From NCBI RefSeq assembly GCF_036634175.1, contig NZ_JAZIFX010000001.1:2418001-2482000 (forward strand): a DNA stretch of 64,000 nucleotides. Direction: 5' to 3'. The DNA is from Streptomyces sp. P9-A2. Its GTDB lineage: Bacteria; Actinomycetota; Actinomycetes; Streptomycetales; Streptomycetaceae. The translations under genes were made by a program, and so were the position numbers. How positions within the stretch are numbered: position 1 is the first letter of the stretch; every line of letters begins with the position of its first letter. Below the pieces are notes generated by a model, which saw nothing but the letters and a program-made list of their open reading frames with translations, made no database searches and was not told the DNA's origin. Positions 56,580 through 64,000 of this stretch are shown here, piece after piece.

Positions 56580-58742
56580 ATGGCCACCGAGGAAGAGCTG
56601 TTCGCGTCGGTCGACGCGCTGTTGGAGGAGGAGCCGCAGCTCCCGTCCCCGGCGGAGCGCGCCCGGCTGCGCGAGGCCGCCGGCATCACCCAGGCCCGCC
56701 TCGCGTCCGCGTTGAAAACGTCGACGCAGTCCGTCAAGAACTGGGAGAACGGCCGCTCCGAGCCCAAGCCGCCGCGCCTGGAGGCGTACCAGCGGCTCCT
56801 GAACGGCTGGGCGGCGAAGTATCCCGCGCCCGGCGCACCCGGTGCCTCCACCGGTGTGCCCGCCCCGGTCGTCGCGCCGCAGCCGCAGGTGCCGGGAACG
56901 TTCACCGGCCCGGCCGCCCCCAAGGCCACTGAGTCGGAGACCTCCGCGCCGGTGGAGACGCCCGCCGTCCGGGTCGCCCCGGAGCGCCCCGCCCGGTCGG
57001 CCGCGCGCCCGGTGGTGCCGTCGCGTCGTCCGGCGGCGAATCCGGCGGCGAGGAAGACCGCGAAGCCCGCCGCCGTCGACCCTCGCTTCCCGCACGGCCC
57101 GCTCGCGGTGCTGGACGGCGACGGCTCCGCGTACGGCGTGGACGGCATCGTGCTCGACTGCCCGGCGACCACGGTGGTGGAGCTGGTGGAGTGGACACTG
57201 CGTGAGTCCGGCCTCGGGGCTCCGAAGCTGAACCGCTACGGCAAGGACTCCGACCCGCTGATCGTGCTCACCGTCTCCGCCGCCGTGAAGCTCGGGCTGC
57301 CGGAGCACCTGGAGGGCCACGAGCAGCGCCGCTCCCTGCGCCTGCCCGAGGACCACCCGGTGGTCAGGCAGGTGACGAAGGCCAAGTGGCGGCTCACGCA
57401 GCGCGGGTTCGGCCCGTGGGCGCGGATCTACCGCAAGGCGCAGGGCAACCAGCGGCAGTGCGTGCAGCTGGCGCTCCTGTCCTGGGACGCCCTCGACGAG
57501 CGGTCCTGGCCCGGCGTCACGGAGATGGATCCGGCCGACGTCGCCCGCGTCCTCGGGGTGTACGCCCAGCGGGTCATCACCCCGCGCGGGTCGACGGCCG
57601 TGTCCGGCCTGGAGCTGATGACGGCGCTGCGCCCGCCGACAAAGGCCGTGCAGGATGCGGGGACCGGGAACTGGGTGCCCGGCCCCAATCCCGGTTCGCT
57701 GGGCACGGAGCCGATGGATCCGGCACCGCCGGAGGCGACCCCCGAGCACCCCGTGGTCGTGAACTCCGGGTGGACCGGCGGGTTCCTGGACGAGGAGGCG
57801 TACCAGTGGGTGCGGTCGGTGGACACGCTCACCGATGAGGAGTGCACGCTGCCGTACGCGGTCGGCCTGGACCTGAACACCGCGTTCCTCGCCGCCGCCG
57901 CTCGCCTGGTCGTCGGCCTGTCCGCCCCGGACCACTTCCACGCCCCGACGTTCAACCCGAAGATCCCCGGCTCCTGGCTGGTCGACCTGAGCCACATCGA
58001 GCCGGACCCGCGCCTGCCGTCGCCCTTCACGCCGACCGGCGAGCGTCCGGCCGGTCCGGCCTGGTACCAGACGCACACCGTCGCCTACGCCCAGGAACTC
58101 GGCCATGACGTCCACCCGATCGAGGCATACCTGCGCCGGGAGACCGGCGCGTACCTGGACCCGTGGCACGACCGGCTCAGGACCGCGTACGTCGACACCC
58201 TCGCCGACCTCGGCGTCACCAAGGACCTGGACGACCGCGCGTTCCTCACGGCGATGGAGCGGCACAAGGACGTCGACCCGGCACTGACGGCCGTCCTCGC
58301 CGCCGTCAAGGCCACGGTCAAGGGCGGCGTCGGCAAGCTCCGCGAGCGCCCGCAGGGCCGCCACTACAAGGAGGGCGAGCGGTGGCCGGCCCTCCAGCGG
58401 CCGACCTGGCGCCCGGACATCCGGGCCGCCGTCATCTCCAAGGCGCGGGTCAACATGCACCGCAAGCTGCGCAACATGGCGGCGATGACGGGCCTGTACC
58501 CGCTCGCCGTGCTGTCCGACTGCGTCGTCTACCCCTCGCCGGGCGAGAGCCCGCTCGACTTCCTGCCCTACGCGGCGTCCGGCAAGCCGCAGCCGGGCGG
58601 CTTCCGCCTCGGTCCCTCGCCGGGCCTGGCGAAGCTGGAGGGCGTCCAGTCGATGCTGTGGGCGGTCGGCCTGATGGAACAGGGTCTCAACCCCGCCCGC
58701 CACATCAAGGGCGGCGACGCCGTCCTCGACGAAGGGGAGTGA
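56580..58742 (+). CDS. tap: Telomere-associated protein Tap
   Basis: 720 residues from the ATG at 56,580; the frame stays open upstream but the ribosome site and promoter fix this start. Residues 20-75 are an XRE-type HTH (REAAGITQARLASALKTSTQ, then SVKNWENGRSEPKPPRLEAY). A Pro/Ala-rich linker (80-160) leads to the large conserved region with FPHGPLAVLDGDGSAYGVDG, AVGLDLNTAFLAAAARLVVG, GSWLVDLSHIEPDPRLPSPF and SKARVNMHRKLRNMAAMTGL. Known Tap proteins bind telomere 3' overhangs and recruit Tpg for end patching of linear Streptomyces replicons. Its length is close to that of the S. coelicolor protein (about 740), and tpg follows by 3 nt. Confidence 0.9.
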   Translation: MATEEELFASVDALLEEEPQLPSPAERARLREAAGITQARLASALKTSTQSVKNWENGRSEPKPPRLEAYQRLLNGWAAKYPAPGAPGASTGVPAPVVAPQPQVPGTFTGPAAPKATESETSAPVETPAVRVAPERPARSAARPVVPSRRPAANPAARKTAKPAAVDPRFPHGPLAVLDGDGSAYGVDGIVLDCPATTVVELVEWTLRESGLGAPKLNRYGKDSDPLIVLTVSAAVKLGLPEHLEGHEQRRSLRLPEDHPVVRQVTKAKWRLTQRGFGPWARIYRKAQGNQRQCVQLALLSWDALDERSWPGVTEMDPADVARVLGVYAQRVITPRGSTAVSGLELMTALRPPTKAVQDAGTGNWVPGPNPGSLGTEPMDPAPPEATPEHPVVVNSGWTGGFLDEEAYQWVRSVDTLTDEECTLPYAVGLDLNTAFLAAAARLVVGLSAPDHFHAPTFNPKIPGSWLVDLSHIEPDPRLPSPFTPTGERPAGPAWYQTHTVAYAQELGHDVHPIEAYLRRETGAYLDPWHDRLRTAYVDTLADLGVTKDLDDRAFLTAMERHKDVDPALTAVLAAVKATVKGGVGKLRERPQGRHYKEGERWPALQRPTWRPDIRAAVISKARVNMHRKLRNMAAMTGLYPLAVLSDCVVYPSPGESPLDFLPYAASGKPQPGGFRLGPSPGLAKLEGVQSMLWAVGLMEQGLNPARHIKGGDAVLDEGE

Positions 58743-58745
58743 CCG

Positions 58746-59303
58746 GTGGGGGAGATCGAGGACGCCATCGAGCGGGCCGACCGGGAGAGCTTCACCCGCC
58801 AGCCGCCGAAGACGCTCAAGAGCCAGATCCGTTACCTGCTCAAGCAGTTGGGCAGCGCGAAGGCCGTCGCCCAGGAGATCGGTGTCACCGCCGACTCCGT
58901 GAACCGCTACCGGCGCGGTGCCCGCAAGCACGCCCGCGCCGACGTCGCCGAGAAGATCGACGACGCGGTGCGGGCCCGCTGGCAGCCGCAGGTGCGCAAA
59001 CGCCGGCAGAAGCGGGCCGCCGCCACGGGCGGGATCACGGTGGAGACCCGCGCCCGCTTCGGATACACCGCGCCGGTCGGTACGACCGACGACGGACGCT
59101 TCCGGCGCCTCACCGTGCACCTCCCCCCGGCGTACGCACAGCGCCTGTTCGACGCCCGCGCCACGGGGGCCGGCGACCAGGAGATGCGCGGGATCATCGC
59201 CGAAGGGTTCAAGGACGTCTACTTCCAGGACGGCGGCGGCCGCGCCCCGGGCCTGTCGGACGTGGCCCTCAACGACATCGACTACCTGGACCTGGACTAC
59301 TGA
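58746..59303 (+). CDS. tpg: Telomere terminal protein Tpg
   Basis: 185 residues from a GTG at 58,746. KSQIRYLLKQLGSAKAVAQE, then IGVTADSVNRYRRGARKHAR are an HTH-like segment. The family core follows: GGITVETRARFGYTAPVGTT, RFRRLTVHLPPAYAQRLFDA and RGIIAEGFKDVYFQDGGGRA. It ends LSDVALNDIDYLDLDY. Tpg proteins are about 184-185 residues and become covalently linked to the 5' ends of linear DNA, priming telomere patching. Co-transcription with tap is the known arrangement. Confidence 0.93.
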   Translation: MGEIEDAIERADRESFTRQPPKTLKSQIRYLLKQLGSAKAVAQEIGVTADSVNRYRRGARKHARADVAEKIDDAVRARWQPQVRKRRQKRAAATGGITVETRARFGYTAPVGTTDDGRFRRLTVHLPPAYAQRLFDARATGAGDQEMRGIIAEGFKDVYFQDGGGRAPGLSDVALNDIDYLDLDY

Positions 59304-59348
59304 GGAGACGGCGAGGGCACGACCGCCGGCTCCCTGGCTGTGCCGAAG

Positions 59349-59383
59349 CAGGCTAGCTGTCACATAGGCAGGCTTGTTGTCAC
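59349..59383 (+). repeat. Direct repeat with TGTCAC, part of the gap after tpg
   Basis: CAGGCTAGCTGTCAC (59,349-59,363) and CAGGCTTGTTGTCAC (59,369-59,383) form a 20-bp period. Related GGTGACAAC boxes in inverted orientation lie beyond the next gene at 61,959 and 62,014. The rest of the gap 59,304-59,701 contains no gene I can support. Confidence 0.45.
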
Positions 59384-59701
59384 CCCCGCTGCCCGAGGCT
59401 GCCCAGTCCTTTCAGCGGCAGCCGATTTGCAGATCTGGACCAGTAGAGCGATCCCATGGCCTTCAGTAGTGGCTCTCGGCCGCAAGGTCTACGGCTTGGG
59501 TGCGCTCTCGATCAGCCATTTAATCGCCAGGAGCAGGCGCACAATGAAGGCGGCGAGACGCGGTGCCGGATGGGGTGCAGGGGTACCCGGACTTCTGAGG
59601 ATGCATGACCGGCCGGTCCGGGAGACCTCCGGGGCTGCGGAGGGCCGGCACAGGCGGGCCCGGGGCGTGCGGCGTGGCGGCTGGCGAAAGGGGTGTCCGG
59701 A

Positions 59702-61804
59702 ATGAGCACGGAGATGGTTTTCGGGGCTGTTCACGGTCGAGCAGAGCGGGTGGGGGACGTCTCCTCCGCTCCGGGCGGGCTGCTGGACGTGCTGGGTGTC
59801 GCGGCCGTCGTCCTCGACGCGGACGGGCGGATCGTGCTGTGGAGCCCGCAGGCCAAGGACCTGTTCGGCTACACCGCCCAGGAGGCGCTGGGCCAGTACG
59901 CGGCCCAGCTGCTGCTTGAGGAGGAGCACTGGGAGCAGGCGGTCGAACTGTTCGACCGGGTCATGGCGAGCGGCGAGAGCTGGGCCGGCGGTTTCCCCAC
60001 CCGGTGCAAGGACGGCCACACACAGATGGTGGAGTTCCGCAATATGCGGCTGGAGGACGGCCGGGGGAACTTCTATGCCCTGGGTATCGCCACCGACCAG
60101 GCCATCCTGCGGGAGGTGGAGCGGGGGCTGGCGCTGTCGGTGCGCCTGATCGAGCAGGCTCCGATCGGGCTGGCCGTTTTGGACACCGACCTGCGGTTTG
60201 TGACCGTCAATCCGGAGTTGGAGCGGATCAACGGTGTGCCTGCCGCCAACCACATCGGCCGGCGCCCTTACGAGGTTCTGCCGCATCTGGACATTGACGT
60301 CGATTCCACGACCCGCCAGGTGCTGGAGACCGGAGTCCCGCTGCTGGACCGGCCCGTCGTCGGCCGCACCGCGGCCGACCCCGACCACGAGCATGCCTGG
60401 TCGGTCTCCCGCTACCGGCTGGAGGACTCCGGCGGCCGGGTGCTGGGGGTGGCCACCTCGGTCGTGGACGTCACCGAGCAGCGCCGGGCGGAAAGCGAGA
60501 CGGCCCGGGCCCGGCGGCGCCTCACACTCATCGCCGACGCCTCCCTGCGCATCGGCACCACACTCGACCTCGAGCAGACCGCCCGCGAGCTGGCTGAGGT
60601 GTGCGTGCCCGACCTCGCCGACGTGGCCACGGTGGACGTGCTCGACAGCGTCCTGCAGGGCCACGAGACGGAGACCCATGAAGGGCCCGCGCTGTTCCGC
60701 TCCCTCGCTGTGGCTTCCGTCGGCCCCTCCGAGGCCGCCCGCGCCGCCGACCCGCCCGGTGAACTCGCCGTCTACGACACCGACCGCCTGGCCGCCCAGT
60801 GCGTGAACCGCCGCCGCCCGGTCCGGGTGCCCCGCGTGGACAGCCACGACCTGCCGCGCATCGCCCGCTGCCCCCAGGCGGTCGAGCTGCTGGCCCGCGC
60901 CGGGCTCCACTCCTACCTGGCCGTGCCGCTGACCGCCCGCGGAGAGATCCTCGGGGCCCTTGGCCTCAAGCGCACCCGCAACCCCGAACCGTTCAACCAC
61001 GACGACGAAGTCCTGGCCGGCGAGCTGGCCGCCCGCGCCGCCCTGTCCATCGACAACGCCCGCTGGTACCGCAGCCAGCGGCACGCGGCCCTCGCCCTCC
61101 AGCGCCACCTGCTGCCCCAGCACCCGCCGCACCCGGTGGGCCTGGAGGTCGCCAGCCGGTACCAGCCCGCCGCAGCCGCCGTCGAGGTCGGCGGCGACTG
61201 GTTCGACGCCATCCCCCTGGCCGGCGACAAGACCGCCCTCGTGGTCGGCGACGTCATGGGCAGCGGCATCAACGCCGCCGCCACCATGGGCCAGCTGCGC
61301 ACCGCCACCCGCGCCTTCGCCGACCTCGACCTCGCCCCCGCAGAGGTCCTCACCCGCCTCGACCACACCACCACCCGCCTGGAGGAGACCATCGCCACCT
61401 GCGCCTACGCCGTCTACGACCCGCATCGCGCGCAGTGCCGCATCTCCCTCGCCGGCCACCTGCCCCCCGCCCTGGTCAGCCCCGGCCGCGCCCCCCAACT
61501 GCTCGACCTGCCCGCCGGCGCGCCCCTCGGGGTCGGCGGCATCCCGTTCCAGACCGCCACCTTCGACCTGGTCCCCGGCGACCAGCTGATCCTTTACACC
61601 GATGGCCTGGTCGAGACTCGCGACCAGGCCATCGACCAGCGCCTGAACACCCTCCTCGGCCTGCTCGATGACCCGGAACGGCCCCTGGAGGAGACCTGCG
61701 ACCGGCTCCTGCACTCCCTGCGCCACCCCGACGACCACGACGACGTCGCCCTGCTCATCGCCCGGGCCCTGCCCACCCCCCACAGCCAAGCCTCCCGGCC
61801 CTGA
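59702..61804 (+). CDS. PAS-PAS-GAF-PP2C phosphatase (SpoIIE/Rsb type)
   Basis: 700 residues from the ATG at 59,702, with AAAGGGG 10 nt upstream; an in-frame GTG lies three codons earlier. First PAS domain about 20-130 (VVLDADGRIVLWSPQAKDLF, GYTAQEAL), second about 150-260 (LDTDLRFVTVNPELERING), GAF about 280-440 (TTLDLEQTARELAEVCVPDL), then PP2C about 455-690 with EVGGDWFDAIPLAGDKTALV, VGDVMGSGINAAATMGQLRT, LILYTDGLVETRDQAIDQRL and HDDVALLIARA, i.e. all four conserved Asp sites. It probably dephosphorylates an anti-sigma-factor antagonist in response to a signal sensed by PAS/GAF. No partner is encoded nearby. Confidence 0.9.
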   Translation: MSTEMVFGAVHGRAERVGDVSSAPGGLLDVLGVAAVVLDADGRIVLWSPQAKDLFGYTAQEALGQYAAQLLLEEEHWEQAVELFDRVMASGESWAGGFPTRCKDGHTQMVEFRNMRLEDGRGNFYALGIATDQAILREVERGLALSVRLIEQAPIGLAVLDTDLRFVTVNPELERINGVPAANHIGRRPYEVLPHLDIDVDSTTRQVLETGVPLLDRPVVGRTAADPDHEHAWSVSRYRLEDSGGRVLGVATSVVDVTEQRRAESETARARRRLTLIADASLRIGTTLDLEQTARELAEVCVPDLADVATVDVLDSVLQGHETETHEGPALFRSLAVASVGPSEAARAADPPGELAVYDTDRLAAQCVNRRRPVRVPRVDSHDLPRIARCPQAVELLARAGLHSYLAVPLTARGEILGALGLKRTRNPEPFNHDDEVLAGELAARAALSIDNARWYRSQRHAALALQRHLLPQHPPHPVGLEVASRYQPAAAAVEVGGDWFDAIPLAGDKTALVVGDVMGSGINAAATMGQLRTATRAFADLDLAPAEVLTRLDHTTTRLEETIATCAYAVYDPHRAQCRISLAGHLPPALVSPGRAPQLLDLPAGAPLGVGGIPFQTATFDLVPGDQLILYTDGLVETRDQAIDQRLNTLLGLLDDPERPLEETCDRLLHSLRHPDDHDDVALLIARALPTPHSQASRP

Positions 61805-61958
61805 CACGCCGCTGTTTTCGGCCGCCGCAGGCACCCACGCGTGATTCCATGGCCCCATGGAATCGCCCTCCTCATCCAGGGACTCCCGCTCTTCGGTACT
61901 GGTGCCAGAGACAGAAAGGCTGCCGAATGAGCATTTGTGACAAGTCGAATGCCTCATC

Positions 61959-62023
61959 GGTGACAACCAGGCTGCCTCGACCGGTCCTGTCCGCCAGCTC
62001 ATCCAGCTTCGCCGGTGACAACC
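61959..62023 (-). repeat. GGTGACAAC boxes in the gap before the nitrate reductase gene
   Basis: GGTGACAACC occurs at 61,959-61,968 and 62,014-62,023, and TTGTGACAAG at 61,935-61,944. They lie in the 359-nt gap 61,805-62,163, which holds no intact gene. A short open stretch on the minus strand (VVTDEAFDLSQMLIRQPF) may be the end of a lost gene. Confidence 0.4.
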
Positions 62024-62163
62024 CCTGAGCTTCGGCTCACTGGCCACCGGCCGCGATGTCCGCGGCCTGCCTCACCGCGCTCCCCCGCCCCCGGGGAGGT
62101 GGCCGTACCGGGGGTGTAACCAGGGCCGGTGCGGTGTGTAACACGTGCGGCGCACGCTGGGCG

Positions 62164-64000
62164 GTATGCAGAGCACCGTGACGCCCACGCACTGCCCGTA
62201 CTGCGCCCTGCAGTGCGGGATGAATCTGACGCCCGCGCCGGGCGGGACCGTCCGGGTGAGCGAGCGCCCGGACTTCCCGGTGAACCGGGGCGCGCTGTGC
62301 GGCAAGGGGCGTACGGCACCGGCGGTGCTCGACCCCGCCGTGCGGCTGACCTCGCCGCTGGTGCGGTCCCCGGAGACGGGTGCGCTGGTGTCCGCCGGCT
62401 GGGACGAGGCGCTGGACCGGATCGCCGAGGGGCTGGGCCGTACCCGCACCGGGTACGGGGCGGACGCGGTCGGGGTGTTCGGCGGCGGCGGGCTGACGAA
62501 CGAGAAGGCGTACGCGCTGGGCAAGTTCGCGCGGGTGGTGCTGGGCACCTCCCAGATCGACTACAACGGCCGCTTCTGCATGTCGTCCGCCGCGGCCGCG
62601 GGCGTCAGGGCGTTCGGGCTGGACCGGGGGCTGCCGTTCCCCCTGGAGGACGTCCCGAGGACCGGCTGCGTGGTCCTCGTCGGCTCGAACCCGGCGGAGA
62701 CCATGCCGCCGGCGCTGCGCTACTTCGCCGAGCTGAGGGAGAACGGCGGCACGCTGATCGTCGTCGACCCGCGCCGTACGAAGACCGCCGAGCAGGCCGA
62801 CCTGCATCTGGCACCCCGCCCCGGCACCGACCTCGCGCTGGCGCTGGGCCTGCTGCACCTGGTCGTCGCCGAGGGCCGGACCGACGAGGCGTACATCCGG
62901 GAACGCACCGCCGGCTGGGAGGAGACCCGGGCCGCGGCGATGGCGCACTGGCCGGAGTACGTGGAGCGGCTCACCGGCGTGCCCGTGCCCCTGCTGCGGG
63001 AGACCGTACGGCTGTTCTGCGAGCCGGAGGCGGCCATGGTGCTCACCGCCCGCGGACCCGAGCAGCAGGCCAAGGGCACGGACACCGTGAGCGCCTGGAT
63101 CAACCTGTGCCTGGCGACCGGCCGCGCGGGCCGCCCGCTGTCCGGGTACGGCTGCCTGACCGGGCAGGGCAACGGACAGGGCGGGCGTGAACACGGCCAG
63201 AAGGCCGACCAGTTGCCCGGCTACCGCAAGCTGACCGACTCGGCGGCCCGCCGGCACGTGGCGGGGGTCTGGGGCGTGGACCCCGACTCCCTGCCGGGCC
63301 CGGGGCGCAGCGCGTACGAGCTGCTGGACGCGCTGGGCACGGACATCCGCTCGCTGCTGCTGATGGGCTCCAACCCGGTGGTGTCGGCCCCCCGCGCGGC
63401 GCACGTCGAGGAGCGCATCCGGTCGCTGGACTTCCTGGCGGTGTGCGACGTCGTGCTGTCGGAGACGGCCGCGCTCGCCGACGTCGTCCTGCCGGTGACG
63501 CAGTGGGCGGAGGAGACGGGCACGACGACCAGCCTGGAGGGCAGGGTGCTGCTGCGGCGGCGCGCGCTGCCCGCGCCGGACGGCGTGCGCAGCGACCTCG
63601 AGGTGCTGCACGGGCTGGCCGCCCGGCTCGGCGGCGGGCCGAGTCCGGAGAAGAGGTTCCCGACCGATCCCGAGGAGGTCTTCGAGGAGCTGCGCCGCGC
63701 GAGCGCGGGCGGGCCGGCGGACTACTCCGGGATCAGCTATCGGCGGCTCGCGGAGGAGAACGGCGTGTTCTGGCCGTGCCCGGCGCCCGAGCCCGAGCCC
63801 GGCCCCGGACCCATGCCGGTGGCAGCGGCACCAGCACCAGAGGCAGAGGCAGAGGCAGAGGCAGACGGTGCCGTACATCCCGGTACCCCCCGGCTGTTCC
63901 TCGACCGGTTCGCCACCGAGGACGGGCGGGCCCGGTTCGTGCCCGTCGCGCACCGCGCGAACGCCGAGGAGCCCGACGACGAGTACCCCGTCCTGCTGAC
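62164..64000 (+). CDS. nasA: Assimilatory nitrate reductase, molybdopterin type (3' end outside window)
   Basis: The ATG at 62,164 opens a frame that runs off the right edge after 612 codons. HCPYCALQCGMNL is the N-terminal 4Fe-4S motif (CxxCxxxC). RGALCGKGRTAPAVLDPAVR, VGVFGGGGLTNEKAYALGKF, YNGRFCMSSAAAAGVRAFGL, LVGSNPAETMPPALRYFAEL and LVLSETA-type segments follow the Nas/NarB pattern of the molybdopterin oxidoreductase family. A hexanucleotide run near 63,836-63,866 encodes EAEAEAEAEAD in a linker. It reduces nitrate to nitrite in the cytoplasm for assimilation. A neighbouring siroheme chelatase fits the pathway. Confidence 0.88.

Noticed and set aside
56529..59363. 944-codon minus-strand frame opposite tap and tpg
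   Set aside because: It spans two unrelated genes and the gap between them and has the composition of an antisense shadow; tap and tpg are supported by family motifs.
59489..62047. 852-codon minus-strand frame opposite the PP2C gene
   Set aside because: Gly/Val/Gln-rich antisense translation with no motif; the + strand shows all PP2C, PAS and GAF motifs.
63836..63866. Frame-disrupting repeat in the nitrate reductase gene
   Set aside because: The GAGGCA repeat is a hexanucleotide and keeps the frame, encoding an Ala-Glu linker.

Overview
The window is high-GC actinobacterial DNA, almost certainly from a Streptomyces chromosome. It has GTG starts, ATGA/GTGA gene overlaps, an HrdA-like sigma factor, DnaG, a dGTPase, tandem tRNA-Asn genes and a Tap/Tpg telomere-replication pair. 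No database was searched; family calls rest on motifs, length, gene order and recall.

Region 1 (1 to about 38,640) is most of a temperate siphophage prophage. Its left end lies outside the window and its right end abuts a CAU-anticodon tRNA gene. Read from the right it holds: a tyrosine integrase with an upstream HTH-tailed gene (+ strand); a divergent Cro/CI-type repressor with a likely operator; an Xis-like protein; a replication module (toprim primase, DUF3987-like protein, SSB) with an inverted repeat around an AT-rich spacer; a run of small genes containing a stand-alone RapZ C-terminal domain; a transfer-like pair (Spd-like membrane protein with C-terminal HTH, and an FtsK/TraB-type translocase); a secreted cargo gene on the opposite strand; then the late operon: HNH, P27-type TerS, HK97-type TerL, portal, MuF-like protein, scaffold, capsid, head-tail joining proteins, major tail protein, frameshifted tail chaperones, a tape measure with an NlpC/P60 domain, minor tail proteins, a tail fibre with a GDPD domain, endolysin, holin and two more membrane proteins.

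Region 2 (38,641 to 39,068) is a tRNA cluster: the CAU tRNA that is the probable attachment site and two identical tRNA-Asn genes with an intrinsic terminator.

Region 3 (39.2 to 54.5 kb) is chromosomal backbone: a small YtxH-like protein, an FGGY kinase with a changed active-site motif, a decayed TnpB element with hairpin-rich flanks, a heterodimeric ABC exporter pair, an HrdA-like sigma factor, dnaG, a minisatellite, a ferredoxin-reductase-like flavoprotein, dgt, a CbiX-like chelatase and a SanA/YdcF-like protein.

Region 4 (54.8 to 64 kb) carries an alpha/beta hydrolase, the tap-tpg operon, a PAS-PAS-GAF-PP2C phosphatase and the 5' part of an assimilatory nitrate reductase gene. The tap-tpg pair sits among backbone genes rather than beside a chromosome end.

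The items most worth following up are the RapZ C-terminal domain in the phage early operon, the translocase/Spd-like module in a complete phage, the self-regulated HTH promoter at 29.7 kb, the 16-bp inverted repeat around the AT-rich spacer at 31.8 kb, the secreted cargo gene at 23.4 kb, and the interior tap-tpg locus.
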